Below are positions 27,133 through 36,973 of a DNA stretch of 64,000 nucleotides, piece after piece. Both the position numbers and the translations under genes were made by a program. How positions within the stretch are numbered: position 1 is the stretch's first letter; each line of letters begins with the position of its first letter. The notes below the pieces were generated by a model that was not told the origin of the DNA, ran no database searches, and was given only the letters and a program-made list of their open reading frames with translations. The stretch is from the NCBI GenBank assembly GCA_018056705.1, contig JAGPFE010000005.1:1-64000 (forward strand), in the 5' to 3' direction. The DNA is from Candidatus Hydrogenedentota bacterium (GTDB taxonomy: Bacteria > Hydrogenedentota > Hydrogenedentia > Hydrogenedentales > CAITNO01).

Positions 27133-28664
27133 GCCGTAACCTCCTCCGTCGCGCGACCCATGGCCGCCGCCAGCACGGCTTCGGGTGTCGCCGTCTCCCG
27201 GGTGAACCATCCCGTCACGCGGCCCCGGTGCAGCACCATGATCCGATCGCTCAGGGCCAGCAGTTCGGGCATTTCCGAGGTGATCAGCAGAATGCCCACC
27301 CCTTCCCGGGACCATTCGAAGAGCAGTCGGTAGATTTCGTGTTTCGCGCCCACGTCCACGCCGCGCGTGGGCTCGTCCAGCAGAATCAGGCGGGGCTCCG
27401 TCAGCATCCACTTGGCCAGTACTACCTTCTGCTGGTTGCCGCCGGACAGGTTCTCCACCGGCATGTCCAGCGACGCCGCCCGCAGGCTGAGCCTTCTGGC
27501 TGCCGATGCGGCCGCCTGCCGTTCCCTTGCCGGAAACCGCACGCCTGCCGGGGAATACCGGGGCAGGGCCGCGAGGGTGGAATTGGCCACGATGTCCAGG
27601 CACAAGGCCAGCCCCGTTTCCTTGCGGTCGTTGGTCAGGCAGGCGATGCCGCGGGAAATGGCGTATGCCGGCGACCGGGGCTGGTAGGGTTGACCGTCCA
27701 GCAGCACCTGGCCCCCCGACCCGCTACCCAGGGCGCCAAACAGTCCAAGAAACAGTTCGGTCGCGCCCGATCCCTGCAGGCCACCTATGCCCAGGATTTC
27801 CCCGGGCCGCAGGGTAAAGGAGACCGATTCAACCACCGGCCGGGGACGTCCCGACGGGTCCGGCACGCTGAAGTTCCGTACCTCCAGCAGGGGCGTGTCG
27901 GTCACGGCCACCGCGGGACGTTCCGGGAACTGTTCTTTCATTTCGCGGCCCACCATCAGCCGCACCAGTTCATCCCGGGGCAGTTCCGTTGCCGGCCGCG
28001 TGTCGATCCACGCCCCGTCCCGCAACACGGTAACGCGGTCCGAAACGCGATAGATTTCCTCCATCTTGTGGGTAATGTACACGATACCGCGTCCCTGGGC
28101 TTTAAGTTCAGCAATCAGGCGGAACAGCCGTTCCACTTCCGGCGCGGTCAGCGAACTGGTTGGCTCGTCCATCACGATCACCCGTGCGTCCATGGACAGG
28201 GCCTTGGCGATCTCGAGCATCTGCCGCGCGGACATGGGCAGGTCTTCCACGCGGGTGTCTGGGGACAGGTCAAACCCCACGCGGGACAACATGTCTCGAC
28301 AGGCGGCCCGCTGCCGGGAAAAGCGTACCCAGCCGCCGCGGCCACACTGTTCGCGTCCCAGGAACAGGTTGTCCAGCACGGACATAGAGGGAATGACCGA
28401 AAGTTCCTGGTGGATCATCGCCACGCCATGCCGGGCGGCGTCCACGGGAGAATGAAACCGGACGGGCGCGCCGTTCAGGCGGATGGTGCCTTCGTATTCG
28501 GTATACACGCCGCCGAGGACACGCATGAGGGTGGTTTTACCCGCGCCGTTCTCGCCGGCGAGCAGGTGGGTTTCGCCCGCGCGCAGGGAAAACGACACAT
28601 CCCGCAGGACCGGGTTACCGGAGAAAGCGATCCGGATATGTTCCATGGAGAGCAGTTCGGTCAT
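27129..28664 (-). CDS. Sugar ABC transporter ATP-binding protein (RbsA/MglA-like, tandem domains)
   Basis: A 511-residue ATPase with two ABC domains, as in RbsA, MglA and AraG. Domain 1 has GENGAGKTT, HQELSVIP and VIVMDEPTSSLT. In domain 2 the Walker A is degenerate (GLQGSGATEL), but LSGGNQQKVVLAKWM and LILLDEPTRGVDVGAK are kept; the degenerate second P-loop is typical of the family. ATG 28664 is chosen because a strong promoter lies 26-55 bp upstream; the frame could open 13 codons earlier. Confidence 0.94.
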   Translation of the reverse strand: MTELLSMEHIRIAFSGNPVLRDVSFSLRAGETHLLAGENGAGKTTLMRVLGGVYTEYEGTIRLNGAPVRFHSPVDAARHGVAMIHQELSVIPSMSVLDNLFLGREQCGRGGWVRFSRQRAACRDMLSRVGFDLSPDTRVEDLPMSARQMLEIAKALSMDARVIVMDEPTSSLTAPEVERLFRLIAELKAQGRGIVYITHKMEEIYRVSDRVTVLRDGAWIDTRPATELPRDELVRLMVGREMKEQFPERPAVAVTDTPLLEVRNFSVPDPSGRPRPVVESVSFTLRPGEILGIGGLQGSGATELFLGLFGALGSGSGGQVLLDGQPYQPRSPAYAISRGIACLTNDRKETGLALCLDIVANSTLAALPRYSPAGVRFPARERQAAASAARRLSLRAASLDMPVENLSGGNQQKVVLAKWMLTEPRLILLDEPTRGVDVGAKHEIYRLLFEWSREGVGILLITSEMPELLALSDRIMVLHRGRVTGWFTRETATPEAVLAAAMGRATEEVTA

Positions 28665-28689
28665 ACCGTCCCCCGCTTTCACGGGGCAT

Positions 28690-28719
28690 ATTTTAGGGGG
28701 CATTGCCGGTCATAGTCAA
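28690..28719 (-). promoter_or_regulatory. Promoter of the sugar ABC operon
   Basis: Minus-strand TTGACT and TAAAAT with an 18-bp spacer, giving a leader of about 20 nt before the ATPase gene. Confidence 0.7.
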
Positions 28720-28771
28720 CGATGACGTTCAGCGCCCCGTCCACGCTAATCCTTCCTTCCCCGTGATGGTC

Positions 28772-29881
28772 TCAGGCCCGGGCGGGTTCCGCCGCGTATC
28801 CCAGGATCTCGAGAATCGGGGCTTCTTCGGCTTCAACGGTGAATGGTTCCACCGCGCAGGCTACCGCGTTATCCGGGTCTTTCAAACCGTGGCCCGTCAG
28901 AATGCACACGACCCGGAACTTGTCGCCCGATCGGGGCGTGCCCGAGTCGAAATAGCCTTCCCGGGCCAGCTTGCGCAATCCGGCGATGCTGGCCGCGCTG
29001 GCGGGTTCGCAGAAGATGCCCTCGGTGGCTGCCACCATCCGGTAGGCCTCGCGGATTTCATCGTCCGTCACCATGTCAATGACACCGCCCGATTCATCCC
29101 GGGCGGCCACGGCCGTCTTCCAACTCGCGGGGTTGCCGATGCGGATGGCCGTGGCGAAGGTCTGGGGCTTTTCCACGGGATGTCCCAGCACGATAGGCGC
29201 TGAGCCCGCGGCCTGGAACCCGAGCATTTTCGGCAGGCTTTCGGACTTACCTTTCGCGAGGTATTCCTTGTACCCTTTCCAGTAGGCGGAAATGTTGCCC
29301 GCGTTACCCACGGGCATGGCCTGGAAATCGGGCGCGACGCCGTCGAAGTCGTCGAGGATCTCGAAGGCCCCGGTTTTCTGTCCCTCGATACGGTAAGGGT
29401 TCACGGAATTGACCAGGGCGATCGGGAACCGTTCGCAGATGCCCCGCACGAGGTTGAGCGCATCGTCAAAGTTCCCCTTGATCTGGATCACCTTGGCCCC
29501 GTGGATCATCGCCTGGGATAACTTGCCGTACGCGATTTTTCCCTCGGGAATAAGTACCGCGCACCGCATGCCGGCCCGGGCCGCGTAGGCGGCGGCCGAC
29601 GCCGAGGTATTCCCCGTGCTGGCGCACATCACCACCTCGTAGCCGTCCTCCAGGGCCTTGGTGATGGCCATGGTCATGCCGCGGTCCTTGAAGGAACCGG
29701 TGGGGTTGAGTCCTTCGTATTTCAGCCAGATTTCCAGCCGCGGATGGATGGCCCGGCTCAGCGCGTAGGCGGGTACCATCGGCGTGGATCCTTCGTTCAG
29801 GGTGACCACGCACGTAGACTCGGAAACCGGCAGGTATTCCCGGTACCGTTCAATGACTCCCGGATTACGTAACGGGCTCAC
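28772..29881 (-). CDS. thrC: Threonine synthase
   Basis: A 369-residue PLP enzyme converting O-phosphohomoserine to threonine. Lys65 in [12 protein letters not shown] is the PLP lysine. [16 protein letters not shown] and the phosphate-binding loop MPVGNAGNI are also present. The shorter length fits the thrC class without the long N-terminal domain. GTG 29881 has GGGGAG 7 nt upstream and is preferred over an upstream TTG. Confidence 0.94.
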   Translation of the reverse strand: MSPLRNPGVIERYREYLPVSESTCVVTLNEGSTPMVPAYALSRAIHPRLEIWLKYEGLNPTGSFKDRGMTMAITKALEDGYEVVMCASTGNTSASAAAYAARAGMRCAVLIPEGKIAYGKLSQAMIHGAKVIQIKGNFDDALNLVRGICERFPIALVNSVNPYRIEGQKTGAFEILDDFDGVAPDFQAMPVGNAGNISAYWKGYKEYLAKGKSESLPKMLGFQAAGSAPIVLGHPVEKPQTFATAIRIGNPASWKTAVAARDESGGVIDMVTDDEIREAYRMVAATEGIFCEPASAASIAGLRKLAREGYFDSGTPRSGDKFRVVCILTGHGLKDPDNAVACAVEPFTVEAEEAPILEILGYAAEPARA

Positions 29882-29975
29882 GGAATGACTCCCCAACCCC
29901 TGCCGGCAAGCCGGTCCGCGCGAGCCGCCGTCGCGACAGACGCCATGACGGCCGGCTTTCCGTCACGGTGCCTGT

Positions 29976-30005
29976 ATTATACGACGTTTGCCGGCATGGT
30001 CGGAA
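29976..30005 (-). promoter_or_regulatory. Promoter of thrC
   Basis: A perfect minus-strand TATAAT with TTCCGA 18 bp upstream, in the divergent thrC-crotonase gap. Confidence 0.5.
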
Positions 30006-30017
30006 ATAACGTATAAA
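29988..30017 (+). promoter_or_regulatory. Promoter of the crotonase gene
   Basis: TTGCCG and TATAAA with an 18-bp spacer. It overlaps the divergent thrC promoter, so the two may compete. Confidence 0.5.
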
Positions 30018-30048
30018 ACCCCAGGAAGCCAACCGGGAAAGGAATACC

Positions 30049-30819
30049 ATGAGCGCGTATATTGACGTCCGGAGGGAAAGAGGCGCGTGGGTTTTCGCCT
30101 TCAACCGGATTGACCGGAAAAACGCCCTGACCGTGGAAATGTACGAAACCCTGGCCGGTCTCCTGGAAGACGCCGCGTCGGATGGCGCGGTCCGTTGCGT
30201 AGTGTTCACCGGCCATGGTGGCATGTTCACCAGTGGTAACGATATCCAGGATTTCGTGTCCCGGCCCCCACAATCCGACGATCATCCGGTTCTGCGGTTC
30301 CTGCGCGGACTGGCCACCTTTCCCAAGCCCATGATTGCCGCCGTGGAGGGCGTTGCCGTGGGGGTTGGGGTTACCATGCTGCTCCACTGTGACCTGGTGT
30401 TCATTTCCCGGGAAGCGAAACTGCGGTTGCCTTTCGTGAACCTTGCCCTGTGCCCCGAGGCGGGTTCGAGCGTGCTGTTACCGGAAAGGGTGGGAGCCAC
30501 GAGGGCTGCCGAACTGCTCCTGCTCGGCGAGACCTTTTCGGGAGAAGAGGCGGTGGCCTGGGGGATCGCGAACCGGCTGTGCGAGCCGGGCCGGACCCTG
30601 GTGGACGCGATGGCGGCCGCGACGCGGATTGTCGGTCAACCGCCCGCGGCGGTCCGGGCCACCCTCGCGCTGTTACGGGGCTGGCGGCAACAGGAGGTCC
30701 TGGACGCCATTGCCCGGGAAGCGGAGGTGTTCCGGGAGCGGTTGTCTTCGCCTGAAGCCGTGGAAGCGTTTCAGGCGTTTCTGGAGAAGCGGCCTCCCGA
30801 TTATTCCCGGTTTGCCTGA
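30049..30819 (+). CDS. Enoyl-CoA hydratase/isomerase family protein (crotonase)
   Basis: A 256-residue single-domain crotonase. It shows the N-terminal NRIDRKNALT, the oxyanion-hole region FTGHGGMFTSGNDIQDF, PMIAAVEGVAVGVGVTMLLHCD and the second active-site segment RLPFVNLALCPEAGSS. The usual hydratase pair of Glu residues is not clearly complete: the first position (GVAVGVG) lacks Glu, while the second keeps Glu in CPEAG. It may therefore be an isomerase or another crotonase. It has an AAAGGAA ribosome binding site and stands alone. Confidence 0.88.
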   Translation: MSAYIDVRRERGAWVFAFNRIDRKNALTVEMYETLAGLLEDAASDGAVRCVVFTGHGGMFTSGNDIQDFVSRPPQSDDHPVLRFLRGLATFPKPMIAAVEGVAVGVGVTMLLHCDLVFISREAKLRLPFVNLALCPEAGSSVLLPERVGATRAAELLLLGETFSGEEAVAWGIANRLCEPGRTLVDAMAAATRIVGQPPAAVRATLALLRGWRQQEVLDAIAREAEVFRERLSSPEAVEAFQAFLEKRPPDYSRFA

Positions 30820-30974
30820 TGGAACTGGATCTGTCGGGCGGTGTTTCATGGGAAAACAACCGGCGGGGAAACGGAATCCGGACGTGAGGCGTCCAATAAA
30901 AGGGGGAAAATGACATATTGGTGGAAGGGGGCGTGTTGTGTTTACGGCCCGGTGGAGCACGCCGATTCTGAAGG

Positions 30975-32903
30975 ATGGAACGTTTGCGCTCGGATCTGGT
31001 ACGCGTAACAGGCAGGTTTCGACACCCGGCAACGCCCGGGTGGTTCCGCCGCTTCCTCGCGATGACGCTGGCGGTGACGCTGGTGCTTTGGGGCTGTTCA
31101 CCCGCCCGGTACCGGCGTTCGGCTGATCGTGAAACGTACGGTATTCTCGAGCAAAAGTCCGCGCTGGTGCCCGGGGCGGAACCCGGCCTTTCCATTGATC
31201 CTCCGGATATTACCGGGTTCCTGGAACACTGTCCGAAAATGGCGGAACAGGACGAGAGCCTTGGCGACGGCATGCCGGATGAGCGGGGATGCGCGATCCT
31301 GTCGCTGGAAAACGCGGTCATCCTGGCCACGCGAGGTAATCGATCCTACCAGTCGGCGCGGGAATCGGTATTTCTCAAGGCGTTGAACCTGACCCTGGAT
31401 CGCCACCGGTATACGCCGATCTTCTCCGGGTCCGCCACGGGGAACTACAACCGGAGCACCCGGGATGTCCAGGTTCCGACGGATTATTCCCGGGTGCTGC
31501 AGGCCTGGCGATCCGCGGTGCCGCAACTGGAACGGCTGACGGGTACGCCCGCGTCCCTGTTGCGGGCGTACGCCGACGTGGTCGAATCGGCCGGCGATAT
31601 TGCCGGGGTGACTGAACCGCGCGAGGTGATCGTCGATGAACGACGGGTTACGGGGGAGACCTCGGCGGGCGTGTCACTGTTGACTCGGGGCGGCGGTCGA
31701 ATTGCCGCCACCCTGACCAGTAACTTTCTGCGGTTTCTCACGGGCGATCCCCGGGACGCGGCTTCAAGCAGCCTGTCCTTTTCCTTTGTTCAACCGCTGC
31801 TTGAAGGATCCGGCGAGGCGGCCCGCGAACAACTGACCCAGTCCGAGCGCAACGTCCTGTATGCCCTGCGGGACTATACCCAGTTCCGAAAGGAATTCGC
31901 CGTCGAAATCTGTTCGGATTATTACAGCGTGCTCCGGCAGCGGGACATCGTGCGGAATACCTGGCGGGGGCTCCAGAACTTCAGGCGGAGCGTGGAGCGG
32001 GAACAGGCCTTTGCGACGGAGGGACTGCGCACCCAGGCGGAACTGGGACGTATCCGCCAGGCGCAACTGGACAACGAGTCCCGGTACACCAACGCGGTCA
32101 GGCAGTACCTGGAGGACCTGGACGCGTTCAAAATCAAGTTGGGGTTGTCGACCGACGCCCGTGTGGTCCTGGATGACGAGGAACTGCGCCAGTTGCGGGA
32201 TGCCGGGCTGTCGCATCCATCCATCCGGCCTGAAGACGCGGCGGAAGTGGCCCTGGCGGCCCGCCTCGACCTGCTCAATAAGTTGGATGCCATGGAGGAC
32301 GCGGCACGACGGGTCCGCATCGCGGAGAACGCCCTGCTTCCCCGGGTGGACCTGGCCGCGGAAGCGCGCGTGAAGAGCACCCCCGACAGCAACGCGTTCA
32401 CGAAGTTCGATTTCCAGCGGATGACATGGGGCGCGGGACTGGACGTGGATCCCCTGTTCGATCGCAAGGCGGCCCGCAACGCCTATCGCTCCGCCCTCAT
32501 CCAGTACGAGGCGGTGAAGCGGGAGGCGGACCTTGCCCGGGACCGCGTGAAACTCGAGGTACGCGAGGCCTGGCGGACCCTGGAACAGGCGCGCATGAAT
32601 TACGAAACGGCCCTGCAGAGCGTGCGACTGGCGGAGCGGCGGGTGGAAGAGCAGAACCTGCTGGCCGAACTGGGACAGGCTACCGCCCAGGACCAGGTGG
32701 ATGCCCAGAATGACCTGATCCAGTCGCAGAACGCCCTGACCACGGCCCTGATCAGCCATACCGTGGCCCGGCTGTCGTTCTGGAAAAGCATGGGCCTGCT
32801 GTATATCAAAAAGGATGGGCTATGGGAAGAAACGGAAAAGATGCTGCCGGAACCGGCGACATCCGCGACAACCCCTGTGGAAGGTTCCGGAAATGAGTCG
32901 TAA
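30975..32903 (+). CDS. TolC-family outer-membrane efflux lipoprotein
   Basis: A 642-residue protein with a lipoprotein signal peptide (LAVTLVLWGC, Cys41) and TolC-type helical barrel repeats through the second half (for example AREQLTQSERNVLYALRDYT, the RVRIAENALLPRVDLAAEAR segment and the final AQDQVDAQNDLIQSQNALTT). It is longer than typical TolC because of an extra N-terminal region of about 200 residues. It should form the outer-membrane duct for the adjacent adaptor and MacB-type ABC pump. It ends 11 nt inside the adaptor gene. Confidence 0.88.
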   Translation: MERLRSDLVRVTGRFRHPATPGWFRRFLAMTLAVTLVLWGCSPARYRRSADRETYGILEQKSALVPGAEPGLSIDPPDITGFLEHCPKMAEQDESLGDGMPDERGCAILSLENAVILATRGNRSYQSARESVFLKALNLTLDRHRYTPIFSGSATGNYNRSTRDVQVPTDYSRVLQAWRSAVPQLERLTGTPASLLRAYADVVESAGDIAGVTEPREVIVDERRVTGETSAGVSLLTRGGGRIAATLTSNFLRFLTGDPRDAASSSLSFSFVQPLLEGSGEAAREQLTQSERNVLYALRDYTQFRKEFAVEICSDYYSVLRQRDIVRNTWRGLQNFRRSVEREQAFATEGLRTQAELGRIRQAQLDNESRYTNAVRQYLEDLDAFKIKLGLSTDARVVLDDEELRQLRDAGLSHPSIRPEDAAEVALAARLDLLNKLDAMEDAARRVRIAENALLPRVDLAAEARVKSTPDSNAFTKFDFQRMTWGAGLDVDPLFDRKAARNAYRSALIQYEAVKREADLARDRVKLEVREAWRTLEQARMNYETALQSVRLAERRVEEQNLLAELGQATAQDQVDAQNDLIQSQNALTTALISHTVARLSFWKSMGLLYIKKDGLWEETEKMLPEPATSATTPVEGSGNES

Positions 32904-34827
32904 CGATCGGGCTGGCCGCGTTCGATGGGGTCTGCTGATCCTGCTGCTGGTGGTAACCCTGGCGGGATACGCAGGCTGGAGATGGTGGCGTGGACGCGGC
33001 GCGGCCACCACCACCAACCTGACCGCCACCGTGATCCGGGGACCGCTGGAAATCACGGTCGTGGAAGGTGGGACCGTCGAAGCCAAGGAATCCCAGCAGA
33101 TCAAGAGCGAGGTGAAAGGCGAGACCAAGATTCTCTCGCTGGTCGAAGAGGGGTACCAGGTAACGGAAGAGGACGTGGCCAATGGCAAGCCGCTGATGAC
33201 CCTGGATACCAAGAACCTGGAAGACCAGCGGGTAGCCCAGGAACTCGAGTTTCAGAATACCCTTTCCGCCCTTACCGAGGCGCAGGAGCGGTACGAGATC
33301 CAGCTGATCGATAACGAGAGCGCCATCAAGACGGCGGAACTGAACGTAAAGTTTGCCCGGATGGATCTCGCCAAGTACGTGGGCGAAGCGCTGGCAGCGG
33401 AAATCACGGAGGCCCTTGAACAACGGGTGAACGAACGGGCGAAACGGGAAGAGGCGCGCCGGGCCCGTCGGCAGCAGCAGCCGGGCGCGGGGACATCGGC
33501 CTCTTCCACGGAAGCGACCAGCGCCAAAAACAACTCCAGCGAGAAGGATGCTGGAAACGGCCGCGAGGGTGAATCGGAACCCCGAGAAACATCCGGGACG
33601 AACGGTTCCGAGGTCTCCACGCCGGAAACGTCTTCCACCCCCGCGGTAGCCCCGGACGAAACGACAGGCGACGAGGCCGAAGAAACTTACACCGTGTCCC
33701 TGGACCTGACGCCTTACCTGGATCCGTCCCGTTACGGCGACGGTGACGCGATGCAGAAAATGCGGCAACTGGAGAATGACGTGGCCCTCGCGCGGCAGGA
33801 TCTGGGGCTTGCTGAAACCAAGCTTGAGGGTACCCGCCGCCTGTTCGCGAAGGATTTCGTGACCAAGAATCAGCTGGACAACGATGAACTGGCTTACAAC
33901 CGGAAACAGGTGACATACCAGGCGGCCGAAACCAGCAAGGCCCTGTTTCTGAAATACGAATTGCCCAAGCAGGTGGAGAAACTCGTCAGCGATTACGAGC
34001 AGGCCATGCGAAACCTGGACCGGGCGCGTAAACGCGCGGTTTCCGAACTGGCCCAGGCCGAGTCCCGTCTCAACTCGGCGCGCATGCGCCACCTGCTACA
34101 GAAACAGAAACTGGACAACACCCTGGACCAACTGGCCAAGTGCGTGATCCGCGCGACCCGGCCCGGCATGGTGCTGTACGGGACGGGAGAACGCACCATG
34201 GGAGGCGATGTGATCGAAGAGGGCGCGACGGTACGCGAGCGGCAGGTGCTGATCACCATTCCCGACACGTCGGTCATGACGGTCAAGGTGCGGATTCACG
34301 AGGCTTTCGTCGAGCAGATTCAGCCCGGGCAGGAAGCCCGGATAAAGGTAGATGCCCGCCCCACGGAAGTGTTAAAAGGCCGGGTCAGCCGGATTTCCGT
34401 GCTGCCCGATCCCCAGAATCGGTGGATGAACCCGGAACTCAAGGTCTATACCACGGTGATCGATATCGAGGGCAGTTATTCCTGGCTGCGGCCCGGCATG
34501 ACGGCCAGTGCGGAGATCATCACCCGCCGGCTCGAGGACGTTACGCAGGTGCCGCTCCAGGCGGTGTACCTGGAAGACGGCCAGACCGTGTGTTACGTGA
34601 AGCAGTTGACAGGCTACGCGAAACGTCCCGTGAAAACCGGCGCGTTCAGTTCCGCCCTCGTGGAGATCCTGGAAGGGCTGCAGCCCGGCGAACAGGTGCT
34701 GCTGGAAGCCCCGGGTTCCCAGGAAGACACCGGAAACGGACAAACCAAGCCGGGAAACGATGCCCCCGGGAAACGGAAAAAGGGCGAGGAAGCCGGCATG
34801 GTAGCCGGAAAGGTCAACGGTTCGTGA
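32893..34827 (+). CDS. HlyD/MacA-type periplasmic adaptor with low-complexity insertion
   Basis: A 644-residue membrane-fusion protein. One N-terminal transmembrane helix (about 12-29) is followed by the first half of the lipoyl and beta-barrel region (TVEAKESQQIKSEVKGE). A long coiled-coil hairpin comes next, and the C-terminal membrane-proximal part contains IRATRPGMVLYG and LRPGMTASAEI. Between about 195 and 265 lies a Ser/Thr/Glu-rich low-complexity stretch, which is unusual. It bridges the TolC-like and MacB-like components. ATG 32893 overlaps the upstream gene. Confidence 0.9.
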   Translation: MSRNDRAGRVRWGLLILLLVVTLAGYAGWRWWRGRGAATTTNLTATVIRGPLEITVVEGGTVEAKESQQIKSEVKGETKILSLVEEGYQVTEEDVANGKPLMTLDTKNLEDQRVAQELEFQNTLSALTEAQERYEIQLIDNESAIKTAELNVKFARMDLAKYVGEALAAEITEALEQRVNERAKREEARRARRQQQPGAGTSASSTEATSAKNNSSEKDAGNGREGESEPRETSGTNGSEVSTPETSSTPAVAPDETTGDEAEETYTVSLDLTPYLDPSRYGDGDAMQKMRQLENDVALARQDLGLAETKLEGTRRLFAKDFVTKNQLDNDELAYNRKQVTYQAAETSKALFLKYELPKQVEKLVSDYEQAMRNLDRARKRAVSELAQAESRLNSARMRHLLQKQKLDNTLDQLAKCVIRATRPGMVLYGTGERTMGGDVIEEGATVRERQVLITIPDTSVMTVKVRIHEAFVEQIQPGQEARIKVDARPTEVLKGRVSRISVLPDPQNRWMNPELKVYTTVIDIEGSYSWLRPGMTASAEIITRRLEDVTQVPLQAVYLEDGQTVCYVKQLTGYAKRPVKTGAFSSALVEILEGLQPGEQVLLEAPGSQEDTGNGQTKPGNDAPGKRKKGEEAGMVAGKVNGS

Positions 34828-35543
34828 AGGATGGTGACCCCATAGTCCTGCTTGAAGGCGTAACCAAGCGTTACCGCATGGGGTCGGTGACGGTGGACGC
34901 GCTTCGGGGCATCCACCTTGCCATTTATCCGGGCGAATACGTGGCGATCATGGGACCCTCGGGATGCGGCAAGTCCACGCTGCTCAACCTGCTGGGGTGC
35001 CTTGACCGTCCCACGGAAGGACGCTACCTTCTTGGTGGCGTGGACGTATCGAAACTGGACGATGACGCGCTGTCGGAAATCCGGGGGACCCGCCTGGGTT
35101 TCATTTTCCAGGCCTATAACCTGATTCAGCAACTGGACGTTCTTGAAAACATCGAGTTGCCGCTGTATTACCAGTTGCATCCCCGTCCTGATGGTCGGCA
35201 GCGCGCGCTGGCTCTCGCGGAGCGGGTGGGACTCCGGGAGCGATTGCATCACAAGCCCATGGAACTGTCCGGAGGACAGCAGCAACGGGTCGGTATCGCG
35301 CGGGCCCTTGTCAACGACCCGCTGGTCCTGCTCGCGGATGAACCCACCGGTAACCTGGACAGCCGGTCGGGCGCGGAGATCCTGGCGCTATTCGACGAGT
35401 TGCACCGGAACGGTAAGACCATCATCATGGTTACCCACGATCCGGAAATCGGACGCCGCGCGGAACGGGTGGTGCGACTCAAGGATGGACAGGTCGAGGA
35501 AGACCGGGTGAATCGACCCCGACAGGAAGGGGACGCGACATGA
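34824..35543 (+). CDS. MacB/LolD-type ABC transporter ATP-binding protein
   Basis: A 239-residue ATPase. Walker A GPSGCGKST, Q-loop FIFQAYNLI, signature LSGGQQQRVGIARALV, Walker B VLLADEPTGNLD and His switch MVTHD place it in the MacB/LolD/FtsE-like group. It starts at a GTG overlapping the stop of the adaptor gene (GTGA) and overlaps the permease gene by 4 nt. In canonical MacB the ATPase and permease are one chain; here they are separate. Confidence 0.94.
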   Translation: MKDGDPIVLLEGVTKRYRMGSVTVDALRGIHLAIYPGEYVAIMGPSGCGKSTLLNLLGCLDRPTEGRYLLGGVDVSKLDDDALSEIRGTRLGFIFQAYNLIQQLDVLENIELPLYYQLHPRPDGRQRALALAERVGLRERLHHKPMELSGGQQQRVGIARALVNDPLVLLADEPTGNLDSRSGAEILALFDELHRNGKTIIMVTHDPEIGRRAERVVRLKDGQVEEDRVNRPRQEGDAT

Positions 35544-36826
35544 TTCACTGGTTGATGCTGATCTGGCGTACCGTCAAGGTTGGCTTCAAGAGCCTGTGGC
35601 TGCATCGCCTGCGCTCGTTACTGACCGCGCTGGGGATTATCTTTGGCGTGTGTTCCGTGATTGCCATGCTGGCGGTAGGCGAGGGGGCCAGTTTCGAGGC
35701 CCAGGAACAGATCCGCCAGTTGGGCAGCAACAACATCATCGTCCGCAGCGTGAAGCCCTCCGAAGAGCAGAAACTGAACGTGCAGCGGAGTTTCGTGAGC
35801 GATTACGGCCTGACCTACCTGGATCTCGCGCGCCTGCGGGATACCATCCCCGGCATTACCGTCTACGCCCCCGGACGGATCATCCGGGACCGGGTTTTCA
35901 ATGCCACCCTCAGCCTGGAATCGGAAATCCTGGGCGTGGTGCCGTGGTATCCCGAAATCCGCAACCTGAAGTTGGTGGAAGGCCGTTTCTTCACCCCCAT
36001 GGAGGTGGAGAGAGAAGTTAACGTGTGCGTGCTGAACCGTCCGCTGGCCCGCGTGCTGTTTCCATTGACGCCGCCGCTGGGACAACTGGTCCGGGTCGGC
36101 GGAGATTATTACCGCGTGATCGGCGTGGCGGACAGCGCGGGATCAGGGAAACCCGTTCTTTCGTCGGAAAGGGGGAACGCGTCAACGGCCGGGCAGATGT
36201 TTATTCCCCTGACCACCGCCAAGGATCGTTTCGGGGAGATCCTGATTCGGCGGAGTTCGGGTAGTTTTCAGGCGGAAAAGGTGCAGTTGCATGAAATCAC
36301 CATCCACGTGGACGACCAGCAACGCGTGGAAGCCGTGGCCCGACTGACGGGAGCCGTGCTGGAACGTAATCGGAAGAAGCGGGATTTCGAGATTATCGTG
36401 CCCCTCGAACTGTTGCGGCAGGCGGAACGGACCAAGCAGATTTTCAACACGGTCCTGGGAGCCATCGCGGCCATCTCGCTGCTCGTGGGTGGCATCGGCA
36501 TCATGAACATTATGCTTGCCAGCGTGACGGAACGCACCCGGGAGATCGGCATCCGCCGGGCCCTGGGCGCGCGACGTCGGGATATCGTGCTCCAGTTCCT
36601 GGTGGAAACGGTCATCCTGTCCGGAACGGGCGGCCTGATCGGCGTGGGACTGGGAGTGCTGATTCCCAGGTTGATTACGCTGTTCAGCGGCATGATGACC
36701 ATCGTCACGCCGTGGGGCCCCATGATCGCTTTTTCGATATCGGCCCTGATCGGGGTGGTGTTTGGCCTCTATCCCGCGTTACGGGCCGCGTACATGGATC
36801 CCGTGGAAGCGTTACGCCACGAGTAA
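35540..36826 (+). CDS. MacB-type ABC transporter permease
   Basis: A 428-residue protein with the MacB/FtsX topology. One N-terminal helix (LLTALGIIFGVCSVIAMLAV) is followed by a large periplasmic domain (about 60-300) and three C-terminal helices (AIAAISLLVGGIGIMNIML, GTGGLIGVGLGVLIPRL, IAFSISALIGVVFGLYPAL). TERTREIGIRRALGARRRDI is the conserved coupling segment. It completes a tripartite pump, probably exporting peptides, lipids or other envelope molecules rather than classic drugs; the substrate is unknown. Confidence 0.94.
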   Translation: MIHWLMLIWRTVKVGFKSLWLHRLRSLLTALGIIFGVCSVIAMLAVGEGASFEAQEQIRQLGSNNIIVRSVKPSEEQKLNVQRSFVSDYGLTYLDLARLRDTIPGITVYAPGRIIRDRVFNATLSLESEILGVVPWYPEIRNLKLVEGRFFTPMEVEREVNVCVLNRPLARVLFPLTPPLGQLVRVGGDYYRVIGVADSAGSGKPVLSSERGNASTAGQMFIPLTTAKDRFGEILIRRSSGSFQAEKVQLHEITIHVDDQQRVEAVARLTGAVLERNRKKRDFEIIVPLELLRQAERTKQIFNTVLGAIAAISLLVGGIGIMNIMLASVTERTREIGIRRALGARRRDIVLQFLVETVILSGTGGLIGVGLGVLIPRLITLFSGMMTIVTPWGPMIAFSISALIGVVFGLYPALRAAYMDPVEALRHE

Positions 36827-36973
36827 TTCCGCGGGTGATCATCCAGCCCTCACGCGGTTTCATGAAGATTTATTACTCCTTTCATTCATTCTTCACAGTC
36901 AGGGCATAACCTGACGCTGGCGGATGTACCGTCGGACTCAGTAAACCCCGGTTCAACAGAAAGGAGTAGCGTC

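Noticed and set aside
29882..30048. T-box or threonine leader before thrC
   Set aside because: No run of Thr codons in a short leader frame and no T-box core sequence; only two overlapping promoters are visible.
36829..36860. Terminator after the MacB-type permease
   Set aside because: The stem CCGCGGGTGA / TCACGCGG needs a bulge and is followed by only three T residues, which is too weak to call.
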